A DNA stretch of 59,719 nucleotides from Paludibacteraceae bacterium (lineage in GTDB: Bacteria; Bacteroidota; Bacteroidia; Bacteroidales; Paludibacteraceae), in contig JAFUUZ010000052.1 in NCBI GenBank assembly GCA_017471285.1, forward strand, positions 1 to 59,719. The letters are read 5' to 3'. Within the stretch, counting starts at the first letter, position 1, and every line of letters begins with the position of its first letter. Below, one piece after another: positions 50,492-57,505 of the stretch. Below the pieces are notes generated by a model. It was not told the origin of the DNA. It saw only the letters and a list, made by a program, of their open reading frames with translations, and ran no database searches. The position numbers and the translations under genes are program-made.

Positions 50492-50522
50492 TTGCATATA
50501 TCAAAAAAAAGCAGTAACTTTG
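50492..50522 (+). promoter_or_regulatory. Promoter of the beta-CASP hydrolase gene
   Basis: -33 TTG (50492-50494), 20-nt spacer, -7 TAACTTTG (50515-50522). Between the preceding terminator and this promoter (50330-50490) I see nothing beyond A/T-rich sequence. Confidence 0.8.
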
Positions 50523-50542
50523 CACCATAAATCGCAATTACC

Positions 50543-52012
50543 ATGAAAATTCAGTTTTTAGGCGCAACGCGCGAAGTGACAGGCAGCAAGCACCTGATCA
50601 CAACCGATTCGGGACACACGATTCTTCTCGACTGTGGTATGTATCAAGGCAAAGGAGCGGAGACAGACGCCGACAACAGAGACCTGGGCTTTGACCCGGA
50701 GAAACTGGATTGTATCGTCCTCTCTCACGCTCATATCGACCATTCGGGGCTCATCCCCTATGTCTTCAAAAAGGGTTTCCGCGGCGATATCTATTGCACC
50801 CATGCTACGCGTGATCTATGTGCGCTGATGTTGGCTGACACAGCGTTTATCCAGGAACAGGATGTGCGCACTTATAATAAGAAAATTGACCGCCAGCACC
50901 CGCATAAAGAGAAAGGGAAAAACTATTTCCTGGAGCCGCTTTATACCCAGCAGGATGTCGATCGGGTGATGAAGCATTTCGTTTGCTATGACTACGACCG
51001 CCGGTTCCGTGTCTTTGACGATGTGCTGCTGACTTTCACTAATTCGGGCCACATGCTCGGAGGCGCGATCTGTTCGCTGGAAATCTATGAGAGCGATCAG
51101 CCGTCAGAAATCAGCCGTCAGAATGATGGTTCAAAACGCTGGAAACGCCTCTGCTATACAGGCGATATTGGGCGCGCGCACAGCCATATTCTCCCTTCGC
51201 CGATGCTCTTCCCGCAATGCGATTACCTCATCTGCGAATCGACTTACGGAGACCGTCTGCACGAGGATCCGATGGTCACGGAGCAGCAGCTGCTGGAGAT
51301 TGTGAAAGACACTTGCGAGTACCGCAAAGGCAAACTCCTCATCCCTTCTTTCTCCGTCGGACGAACCCAGGAGATCGTCTATGTGCTGAATAAACTCTAC
51401 AACGAGCAATACCTCTCCAACCGCATACCGGTCTATGTCGATTCGCCGCTCTCGACCAACGCCACGCATATCTTCCGCATGTACCCGCAGTACCTCTCGG
51501 AAGACGTGCGCGACACGCTGCGTTTTGACGACGACCCCTTCGGATTCAATACCCTGCGTTACATCACCGACGTGCGCGAGTCGAAACGGCTGAATACCGA
51601 CGATAAACCCGCTATCATCATCTCCGCATCCGGTATGTTGGAGGCGGGACGCATCAAACACCATGTGGCGAACCATATCTCCGACCCGCGATGCACGATC
51701 CTTATCGTCGGTTATTGCGAACCGACAACCCTTGGAGCGCGTATTCAGGAACCCGGACTCAAATGGATCTCTATCTTCGGACTTGACCGCAAGATCAAAG
51801 CGCAGATCACCAAACTGGAAGGTTTCTCCGGACACGGCGATTACAAAGAGATGATAGACTATCTGACGCGTTCTCTCCAGGTGGAAAACGTGCAGCGAGT
51901 CTTTGTCGTCCATGGAGGAGAAAAGGCGGCGGAAACGTATAAAGATCATCTCTATGAGGCGGGATTCAGGCATATTGAAGTACCCGAAAAAGGCGAGATA
52001 GTGACTTTGTAG
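50543..52012 (+). CDS. Metallo-beta-lactamase-fold beta-CASP RNA hydrolase
   Basis: A 489-residue di-zinc hydrolase of the CPSF73/YSH1-like group, probably an RNA nuclease. The zinc motif is SHAHIDHSG (His62, His64, Asp66, His67), followed by GHMLGGAI, the ESTYGDR segment and the beta-CASP motifs SFSVGRTQE, ISASGMLEAGR and GFSGHGD, ending with the final His in VVHGGE. About 10 residues (SDQPSEISRQ) in a loop after GGAICSLEIY come from repeat family A (51097-51123). It is monocistronic. Confidence 0.94.
   Translation: MKIQFLGATREVTGSKHLITTDSGHTILLDCGMYQGKGAETDADNRDLGFDPEKLDCIVLSHAHIDHSGLIPYVFKKGFRGDIYCTHATRDLCALMLADTAFIQEQDVRTYNKKIDRQHPHKEKGKNYFLEPLYTQQDVDRVMKHFVCYDYDRRFRVFDDVLLTFTNSGHMLGGAICSLEIYESDQPSEISRQNDGSKRWKRLCYTGDIGRAHSHILPSPMLFPQCDYLICESTYGDRLHEDPMVTEQQLLEIVKDTCEYRKGKLLIPSFSVGRTQEIVYVLNKLYNEQYLSNRIPVYVDSPLSTNATHIFRMYPQYLSEDVRDTLRFDDDPFGFNTLRYITDVRESKRLNTDDKPAIIISASGMLEAGRIKHHVANHISDPRCTILIVGYCEPTTLGARIQEPGLKWISIFGLDRKIKAQITKLEGFSGHGDYKEMIDYLTRSLQVENVQRVFVVHGGEKAAETYKDHLYEAGFRHIEVPEKGEIVTL
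51097..51123. repeat. Dispersed repeat family A inside the beta-CASP gene
   Basis: TCAGCCGTCAGAAATCAGCC plus GTCAGAA: family A units in the opposite orientation relative to transcription. Confidence 0.75.
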
Positions 52013-52032
52013 CAAAAAAAATGAAGAATTTA

Positions 52033-52064
52033 TTTGCGTAATTCAAAAAAAAGCAGTACCTTTG
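52033..52064 (+). promoter_or_regulatory. Promoter of tRNA-Pro
   Basis: -33 TTTG (52033-52036), 20-nt spacer, -7 TACCTTTG (52057-52064), 14 nt before the tRNA. Confidence 0.85.
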
Positions 52065-52078
52065 CACTCGCTTTTGTG

Positions 52079-52153
52079 CGGGTAGTAGTTCAGCCCGGTT
52101 AGAATGCCTGCTTTGGGAGCAGGAGGTCGTGAGTTCGAATCTCGCCTACCCGA
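52079..52153 (+). tRNA. tRNA-Pro (anticodon UGG)
   Basis: Acceptor CGGGTAG (52079-52085) with CTACCCG (52146-52152), discriminator A. Anticodon stem CCTGC/GCAGG around TTTGGGA, with TGG at 52114-52116. The T loop is TTCGAAT. No encoded CCA. It is 75 nt long. Confidence 0.97.
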
Positions 52154-52199
52154 CAGAGAATCGAGGCCTTTGGGGTCGAGAATCTGGGTTTAACCCGAC

Positions 52200-52230
52200 A
52201 AAATGGAGTCACGCCACGTGACTCCATTTT
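52200..52230 (+). terminator. Terminator of the tRNA-Pro transcript
   Basis: AAAATGGAGTCACG, CCA loop, CGTGACTCCATTTT: a 14-bp stem. Confidence 0.85.
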
Positions 52231-52233
52231 GAT

Positions 52234-52263
52234 TAATAATTTATAATTCATAATTCGTAATTT
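52234..52263. repeat. Dispersed repeat family H in front of the HAD gene
   Basis: AATAATTTATAATTCATAATTCG then TAATTTG. It runs directly into the TTG start codon of the next gene. Confidence 0.7.
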
Positions 52264-52939
52264 GTATAAGGCCATATTCGTTGACATAGACGATACGCTC
52301 CTCGACTACGTTCCTTGTTGCCGGGAGGCTTTTGATGCAGCGATGGATACTCTGTCAGCCGAAGGCGGTCTGTCAGCGGAGCGGTCTGTCTTCTGTCAGC
52401 GGAGCGGTCTCTTTAGCCTCTTCTTCGACATCGCAGGACGGCTTTTCTCCGAGGCGAAGCATGGCAAATACACGATTGCGGAAGTGATGGATCTTTATCC
52501 GAAGGAGTTCATCGCTGCTATCGGATATCCGGACTCGGCGGTTGAGCCTTTCAAACACGCTTTCCGCGCCGCATGGGGAAAGACGCATACACTGGTTCCC
52601 GAGGCGGAAGAAATGCTTGAGACCTTGAAAAACAAAGGCTACCGCCTCTTCGCAGCCTCCAACAGTTTCGGACACCTGCAGCGTTCGAGGCTGGAGCAAG
52701 CCGGCATTCTCCATTATTTTGAAGACACGTTTATCTCTATGGACATCGGTTATGACAAACCCGACATCCGTTTCTATCAGGAGGCGCTGCGCCGTGCCGG
52801 ACTCAAACCCGGAGAAGTGCTCATGATCGGAGACTCCATGACAACAGATATCGAGGGCGCAAAAAACGCCGGCATGGACGCTCTTTTCTTCGACAGAAGA
52901 AACAACGCCTCCCTCTTGGAACTAATAAAGGAACTATAA
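52262..52939 (+). CDS. HAD-superfamily hydrolase (phosphatase)
   Basis: A 225-residue cytosolic phosphatase of the YjjG/HAD-IA type. Motif I is VDIDDTLLDY (Asp8 nucleophile, Asp10 acid/base). Motif II is the AASNSFG segment, the motif III Lys is in GYDKPDIRFY, and motif IV is IGDSMTTDIEGA. No ATG precedes motif I, so the start must be TTG at 52262, the last bases of a repeat. About 20 residues (33-52, EGGLSAERSVFCQRSG) in the cap region are encoded by repeat family B (52351-52411). Substrate unknown. Confidence 0.88.
   Translation: MYKAIFVDIDDTLLDYVPCCREAFDAAMDTLSAEGGLSAERSVFCQRSGLFSLFFDIAGRLFSEAKHGKYTIAEVMDLYPKEFIAAIGYPDSAVEPFKHAFRAAWGKTHTLVPEAEEMLETLKNKGYRLFAASNSFGHLQRSRLEQAGILHYFEDTFISMDIGYDKPDIRFYQEALRRAGLKPGEVLMIGDSMTTDIEGAKNAGMDALFFDRRNNASLLELIKEL
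52351..52411. repeat. Dispersed repeat family B inside the HAD gene
   Basis: Three units of CTGTCAGCGGAGCGGTCTGT, the clearest form of family B in the window. Confidence 0.85.
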
Positions 52940-52975
52940 TCCCGAATCCGTCATCCCGTCATCCCGTAATCCCGA
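52939..52975. repeat. CCCGTCAT tandem repeat before the acyltransferase gene
   Basis: ATCCGTCATCCCGTCATCCCG then TAATCCCG: about four 8-nt units ending 6 nt before the next ATG. Confidence 0.7.
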
Positions 52976-52980
52976 AAAAT

Positions 52981-53625
52981 ATGAATCGTTTCACTCTTGG
53001 TAAAATAATAAAATTCTTCTTGCACTGGCACTACGATGTGCGCATCACGGGCGAAGAATTGCTTCGCGACAACTCCGTTCATCTGGTCTTGCCGAATCAT
53101 ACAGCCTACATGGATCCGTTGATCCTTTTCAGCGAACTGTGGTGGCTGCCGATAAGCCCTATGGCGGACGAACTCTTCATGCGCCACTGGCTCTACGGAC
53201 GCGTGCTGCGACTCGGAGACGCTATCGAAGTGCCGGACCTCAATAAAAGTGCCATGTCCCGCGAAGAAGGAGCGGCGGCGGCGTCGCAACTCAGCCGGAT
53301 CGCCATAGACAGCCTCGCGCAAGGCAAACAGATATGTTTCTATCCTTCAGGACACGTCAAAACGATTGACAAGGAAGTAATCGGAAACAGGCGCATGGCA
53401 TATGAGGTATGCAAGGAACTGCCGCAAGGAGTGCGAGTCATCCTCTGCCGGATGAAAGGACTCGAATCCAGCAGATGGTCCAGACTCAAGCCTAAGAAAT
53501 GGAAATGGCGCCGTACGGTCACGCTCCATTTTGAGGACCACACGGACGAACTGCGCTGCTGGGCGCAGACACTCGACAGACGGGCCTTCAACGAGAAATT
53601 GGAGAACTGGTACAACGAAGCATGA
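52981..53625 (+). CDS. 1-acyl-sn-glycerol-3-phosphate acyltransferase-like protein (PlsC family)
   Basis: A 214-residue peripheral membrane acyltransferase. The catalytic box is NHTAYMDP (39-46, NHxxxxD). A later block, ICFYPSGHVK, corresponds to the substrate-binding FPEGT motif with changes. The basic segment SRLKPKKWKWRR near 170 may touch the membrane. The start follows a tandem repeat closely. The exact acyl acceptor is uncertain. Confidence 0.85.
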   Translation: MNRFTLGKIIKFFLHWHYDVRITGEELLRDNSVHLVLPNHTAYMDPLILFSELWWLPISPMADELFMRHWLYGRVLRLGDAIEVPDLNKSAMSREEGAAAASQLSRIAIDSLAQGKQICFYPSGHVKTIDKEVIGNRRMAYEVCKELPQGVRVILCRMKGLESSRWSRLKPKKWKWRRTVTLHFEDHTDELRCWAQTLDRRAFNEKLENWYNEA

Positions 53626-53654
53626 CAAAATAGAGTAAGTCAGCACTCCGCACC

Positions 53655-53697
53655 GAAGGATAACCCAAGGATTCCCCAAGGATAACCCAAGGATAGA
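53655..53697. repeat. AAGGATAACCC tandem repeat after the acyltransferase gene
   Basis: Three to four units of AAGGATAACCCAAGGATTCC type. Farther on (53722-53757) is a palindromic TATGTATATATACATA stretch. The gap 53626-53795 holds no gene. Confidence 0.7.
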
Positions 53698-53772
53698 GTG
53701 AAAAAAATGTACTTTTTGCACTTTCTATGTATATATACATAGTATATATACACTTTTTAATTCAAAAATAAT

Positions 53773-53803
53773 TTTGATATGTGCAAAAATAGTAGTAATT
53801 TTG
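53773..53803 (+). promoter_or_regulatory. Promoter of the C_GCAxxG_C_C gene and possibly cysK-cysE
   Basis: -33 TTTG (53773-53776), 19-nt spacer, -7 TAATTTTG (53796-53803). Confidence 0.75.
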
Positions 53804-53815
53804 TAGCCTGATTAA

Positions 53816-54322
53816 ATGAAAATGACAAACGAAGAGATCGAATCCCGTGCGCAGCGCGCCGTGGACCTGTTCAAACAAGGGTTTAACTGCTCCCAGGCGG
53901 TGTTTGCTTCCTGCGCGGATATATATGGTATTACGGACGAGAAACTCGCCCTGCGTCTCTCGGCTTCGTTCGGCGGAGGAATGGGACGGATGAGACTCGT
54001 CTGCGGAGCTGCGTCCGGAATGTTCATGCTTGCCGGGCTGCATAATGGCTCTGCTACACCTCATGACAGCGAAGGTAAGATGGCAAACTATGCTTTTGTC
54101 CAGCAGTTGGCGGGAGAATTTAAGGCAAAGTACGGCAGTCTTATTTGCGCGGAACTTTTAGGACTTGTTCCCAAGAATACAACACCCTCCCTTGAGGGGA
54201 GGGAAGGGGTGGGGTTCTCCCCTCGTCCTGAAGAACGCACACCCGAGTATTACCAAAAACGCCCATGCCCGGAGATGATCGCCGAAGCCGTACGTATCTA
54301 TCTCCGCGCAATAAATGAATAA
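53816..54322 (+). CDS. C_GCAxxG_C_C family redox-type protein
   Basis: A 168-residue member of the Cys-rich family named for its motif. FNCSQAVF (25-32) gives the first Cys, FGGGMGRMRLVCGAASG the central CGAxxG, then CAELLG and KRPCPEMI the last two. The family is thought to be redox-active or metal-binding; its role is not established. Between the third and fourth Cys about 20 residues (TTPSLEGREGVGFSPRPEE) are encoded by dispersed repeat family E (54183-54216). It lies directly upstream of cysK. Confidence 0.9.
   Translation: MKMTNEEIESRAQRAVDLFKQGFNCSQAVFASCADIYGITDEKLALRLSASFGGGMGRMRLVCGAASGMFMLAGLHNGSATPHDSEGKMANYAFVQQLAGEFKAKYGSLICAELLGLVPKNTTPSLEGREGVGFSPRPEERTPEYYQKRPCPEMIAEAVRIYLRAINE
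54183..54216. repeat. Dispersed repeat family E inside the C_GCAxxG_C_C gene
   Basis: CACCCTCCCTTGAGGGGAGG then GAAGGGGTGGGG: same block as in rsmH (103-139) but in opposite orientation to the gene. Confidence 0.85.
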
Positions 54323-54372
54323 ATGTGAAAATGAATAAATGCGTAAATATGAAAATGAATAAATGCAAAAAT
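54311..54372. repeat. AATAAATG tandem repeat at the cysK start
   Basis: Units of AATAAATG(C/T)GAAAATG and GTAAATATG. Several in-phase ATG codons make the cysK start ambiguous. Confidence 0.7.
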
Positions 54373-55248
54373 AGCCTTTTAGACTTAATTGGGCATACCC
54401 CGATGCTCGAAATACAACCGCATCTGTTCCTCAAACTGGAGCGGTTCAACCCCGGCGGTTCTGTCAAGGACCGTACGGCGCTGGCGATGATTGAGGACGC
54501 GGAGAAAAGCGGCAAACTGCAACCGGGAGCAACGATCATCGAACCTACTTCCGGCAACACAGGAGTAGGCTTGGCGTGGATAGGACGACTCAAGGGATAT
54601 CGTGTCATCCTCACCATGCCGGAGACCATGTCCGTAGAGCGAAGAAACCTGCTCAAAGCCTATGGAGCCGAACTCGTTCTTACGCCCGGAGCCGAAGGAA
54701 TGAAAGGTGCTGTCGCCAAAGCGGAGCAACTACGTTCAGAAACGCCGGACGCCATCATATTAGGCCAATTCACGAACCCTGCCAACCCTGCTGTCCATTA
54801 TGCCACAACGGGGCAGGAGATATGGCAAGACACGGACGGCCGGGTGGATGTCTTTATCGCCGGAGTCGGAACAGGCGGCACGGTGAGCGGAGTAGGGCAC
54901 GCACTGAAGGAGAAGAACAGGCTTGTGGAGATTATTGCGGTTGAACCGGCTGCCTCGCCTCTCCTCTCCGCCGGACATGCAGGACCGCATAAGATACAAG
55001 GAATAGGGGCGAACTTCATCCCTAAGACCTATCAGTCCGAATATATCGACCGCGTGATGCCTGTCACGGACGAGGATGCTCTTTCGGCGGCGCGGACACT
55101 GGCTAAAGATCATGGACTGCTGGTTGGCGTCTCTTCCGGTGCTGCTTATGCTGCGGCGTTGCAATTAACCGTTCTTCCTGAATATAAAAATAAGAATATC
55201 GTTGTGCTCCTTCCCGATACGGGAGAAAGATACCTGAGTGTGCTATGA
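54325..55248 (+). CDS. cysK: Cysteine synthase (O-acetylserine sulfhydrylase) CysK
   Basis: A 307-residue PLP enzyme making cysteine from O-acetylserine and sulfide. PLP lysine in NPGGSVKDR (Lys48 counting from the GTG), PTSGNTGVGLAW, GQFTNPANPAVHY, GVGTGGTVSG for the phosphate and the late SSGAA are present. Family homology starts at NSLLDLIGHTPM. The preceding residues (MKMNKCVNMKMNKCK) come from a tandem repeat, so the true start may be any of GTG 54325, ATG 54331 or the ATGs after it. It overlaps cysE by 4 nt. Confidence 0.95.
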   Translation: MKMNKCVNMKMNKCKNSLLDLIGHTPMLEIQPHLFLKLERFNPGGSVKDRTALAMIEDAEKSGKLQPGATIIEPTSGNTGVGLAWIGRLKGYRVILTMPETMSVERRNLLKAYGAELVLTPGAEGMKGAVAKAEQLRSETPDAIILGQFTNPANPAVHYATTGQEIWQDTDGRVDVFIAGVGTGGTVSGVGHALKEKNRLVEIIAVEPAASPLLSAGHAGPHKIQGIGANFIPKTYQSEYIDRVMPVTDEDALSAARTLAKDHGLLVGVSSGAAYAAALQLTVLPEYKNKNIVVLLPDTGERYLSVL

Positions 55249-55952
55249 CCTATATTCCTACGATAGACCTGCTCAAACGCTTCATGGCGTTCATGCGCGG
55301 AGAAGTGTTCCCTGAGTTCTTCCCGTCGATGGAAGCACCTTCGGAACTGAATATACCCGAAGCCTTTTGGGCGGAACTGCCGGATATCAAGCGTCTGGTC
55401 AATACCGATGTGGATGCAATGTTGCATAATGATCCGGCGGTAACCGACCGCGGAGAAGTGATACTCAGTTATCCGCTTACCCAAGTGATGATTCACTACC
55501 GCACGGCGCATGCACTCTATCTGCTCGGCGTGCCGCGCATACCGCGCATGTTGACCGAACTGGCGCATAGCCGCACAGGAATAGATATTCACCCTGCCGC
55601 GCAGATAGGAGACCATTTCTGTATCGATCACGGTACAGGTGTCGTCATCGGAGAAACGGCAGTTATCGGCTCGCACGTCGTGCTCTACCAAGGCGTGACG
55701 CTGGGAGCGAAAAACTTCGAATACGATGAACAAGGCATACCGATGGATGTACCGCGTCACCCTATCTTGGAAGACCATGTCACGGTCTATTCCAACACCT
55801 CTATCCTTGGCCGTGTCACCATCGGACATGATACGGTCATAGGAGGTAATATCTGGCTCACCCAAGACATCCCGGCTAACTCGATTGTCCTCCAATCCAC
55901 CCCGGAGATAAGAATAAAAGACAAGGGGACAAGAAAAAAGAACAAGAAATAA
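55245..55952 (+). CDS. cysE: Serine O-acetyltransferase CysE
   Basis: A 235-residue trimeric left-handed beta-helix enzyme that makes O-acetylserine for CysK. The hexapeptide region runs from GIDIHPAAQIG through the active-site IDHGTGVVIGETAVIG to VTIGHDTVIGGNIWL. The C-terminal tail is Lys-rich (KDKGTRKKNKK) and lies in a short GACAAGGGGACAAG stretch. It may lack the classic Ile-terminated peptide that docks into CysK. Overlap with cysK (ATGA) gives coupled synthesis of the two pathway steps. Confidence 0.95.
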   Translation: MTYIPTIDLLKRFMAFMRGEVFPEFFPSMEAPSELNIPEAFWAELPDIKRLVNTDVDAMLHNDPAVTDRGEVILSYPLTQVMIHYRTAHALYLLGVPRIPRMLTELAHSRTGIDIHPAAQIGDHFCIDHGTGVVIGETAVIGSHVVLYQGVTLGAKNFEYDEQGIPMDVPRHPILEDHVTVYSNTSILGRVTIGHDTVIGGNIWLTQDIPANSIVLQSTPEIRIKDKGTRKKNKK

Positions 55953-55953
55953 C

Positions 55954-56004
55954 AATTTAACGTTTGCAAAGCAAACCATTTTAACTCTTTAACTATTTAA
56001 CGCT
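55954..56004. repeat. Dispersed repeat family G before lpdA
   Basis: TTTAACGTTTGCAAAGCAAACC and following TTTTAACTCTTTAAC units. It is nearly the same as 57442-57500; both end about 8 nt before an ATG. Confidence 0.8.
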
Positions 56005-56012
56005 ATAAAAAT

Positions 56013-57434
56013 ATGAGGTATTTTTTAGCAATCATCGGTGGCGGTCCTGCGGGTTATACCGCAGCAGAGAAGGCTTCCAAAGCCGGCAAAGACGTTATTC
56101 TCTTTGAGCAGAACGCGCTTGGCGGTACCTGCCTCAATGTCGGATGTATTCCTACCAAATCGCTCCTCTATGGCGCGAAGCAGTATTATAACGCCACGCA
56201 CGCGCAGAAATACGGAGTAGCAGCAGAGAATGTCACCTTCGATTTTGCTGCCATGCAGAAACGCAAAACCATCGTCGTCCGCAAACTCGTGGCAGGTATC
56301 AAAGCCCGTCTGAACAACGACCATTGCACCGTGGTGAATGGCTTTGCCAAAATCCTCAGTCCTTCAGAGAGCGAAGCGAACGGTCTTTGTTCTTTCAGTG
56401 AGCAAAGCGAACGGTCATATTGTGTCGAATGCAACGGTCTGTTGTATGAGGCACAATATATTATGATTTGCACCGGCTCTACGAACTTCGTACCGCCTAT
56501 TCCGGGTATCAAAGATAATCCCGCTGTCTGGGATTCGACAGATGCACTGGCTGCTACCGAACTGCCGAAATCCGTTATTATCGTTGGCGGCGGCGTGATA
56601 GGAATGGAGTTTGCAACGCTCTATCACGAACTCGGTGTGCCTGTGACAGTCATTGAAGCCATGCCTTCTATCCTGCCGAACCTCGATCCCGAAGTGGTGC
56701 AAATCCTCCTCGATAAATACCGCAAAGCCGGTATCAATATCCTCACTTCCACGAAAGTGGAATCCATTGACGGCAATACCGTCAAACTTTCCACTTCAGA
56801 ACTTCTTTCAACTTTTAACTCTCAACTTTCAACTTTATCCGCGGAGCGGATCCTCGTCTCCGTCGGCCGTCGTGCGAACCTCCAAGGCCTGGAAGCACTC
56901 AACGGACTCGAACTGGAACGCGGTGCAGTCAAAGTGGATGGGTTCTGCCGGACCAACCTGCCGAATGTCTATGCCTGCGGCGATGTAACGGGTAAGATCA
57001 TGCTCGCGCATGTCGCTTCCCACCAAGCCGAAGTGGCTGTGTCCAAAATGCTAAATGACCAAATGGTAAATGACCAGATGGTAAATTATCTTGCTATTCC
57101 TTCGGTCGTTTATACCAACCCGGAGATAGCCTCTGTGGGTCTTACCGAAAATCAGGCAGCGGATATGGGGTTCACGACTGAGATTCGCAAACTGCCGATG
57201 ACTTTCTCCGGACGCTTCATGGCGGAGAACGAAGGAGAGACAGGACTCTGCAAACTCATCTTGGACGCAGAAAAGCAAACCGTACTCGGTGTGCATTGTA
57301 TCGGAAACCCCTGCTCGGAATTTATCGCAGCAGCCTCTTTTGCCGTCCGCAAAGGTTATACAGTGGCGGAAATGCAGCAAGTCGTCTTCCCGCATCCCAC
57401 CGTCAGCGAGATCCTGCACGAGGTACTGCATTAA
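56013..57434 (+). CDS. lpdA: Dihydrolipoyl dehydrogenase with three in-frame insertions
   Basis: A 473-residue FAD enzyme that reoxidises lipoyl groups in 2-oxoacid dehydrogenase or glycine cleavage complexes. FAD fold IIGGGPAGYTAA; redox disulfide Cys40/Cys45 in GGTCLNVGCIPTK; NAD fold IIVGGGVIGMEFA; YACGDVTG; and the catalytic HPTVSE (His461, Glu466). Three stretches interrupt otherwise normal sequence: 116-136 (family B), 261-277 (family F, LSTFNSQLSTLS) and 347-358 (family C, NDQMVNDQMVN). All keep the frame and lie at domain edges or loops. No E2/E1 gene is adjacent. Confidence 0.94.
   Translation: MRYFLAIIGGGPAGYTAAEKASKAGKDVILFEQNALGGTCLNVGCIPTKSLLYGAKQYYNATHAQKYGVAAENVTFDFAAMQKRKTIVVRKLVAGIKARLNNDHCTVVNGFAKILSPSESEANGLCSFSEQSERSYCVECNGLLYEAQYIMICTGSTNFVPPIPGIKDNPAVWDSTDALAATELPKSVIIVGGGVIGMEFATLYHELGVPVTVIEAMPSILPNLDPEVVQILLDKYRKAGINILTSTKVESIDGNTVKLSTSELLSTFNSQLSTLSAERILVSVGRRANLQGLEALNGLELERGAVKVDGFCRTNLPNVYACGDVTGKIMLAHVASHQAEVAVSKMLNDQMVNDQMVNYLAIPSVVYTNPEIASVGLTENQAADMGFTTEIRKLPMTFSGRFMAENEGETGLCKLILDAEKQTVLGVHCIGNPCSEFIAAASFAVRKGYTVAEMQQVVFPHPTVSEILHEVLH
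56362..56416. repeat. Dispersed repeat family B inside lpdA
   Basis: Two units ending GCGAAGCGAACGGTC and GCAAAGCGAACGGTC. Confidence 0.75.
56814..56837. repeat. Dispersed repeat family F inside lpdA
   Basis: TTTTAACTCTCAACTTTCAAC; related to 45727-45753. Confidence 0.8.
57052..57087. repeat. Dispersed repeat family C inside lpdA
   Basis: TAAATGACCAAATGGTAAATG then a second unit; nearly identical to the copy in the M20 gene at 40476-40510. Confidence 0.85.
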
Positions 57435-57441
57435 TCACCGA

Positions 57442-57500
57442 TGTAACTCTTTAACGTTTGCGCAGCAAACCATTTTAACTCTCTAACTCTTTAACGCTTA
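57442..57500. repeat. Dispersed repeat family G before the endonuclease gene
   Basis: TTTAACGTTTGCGCAGCAAACC followed by TTTTAACTCTCTAACTC; second copy of the 55954-56004 block. Confidence 0.8.
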
Positions 57501-57505
57501 ATAAT

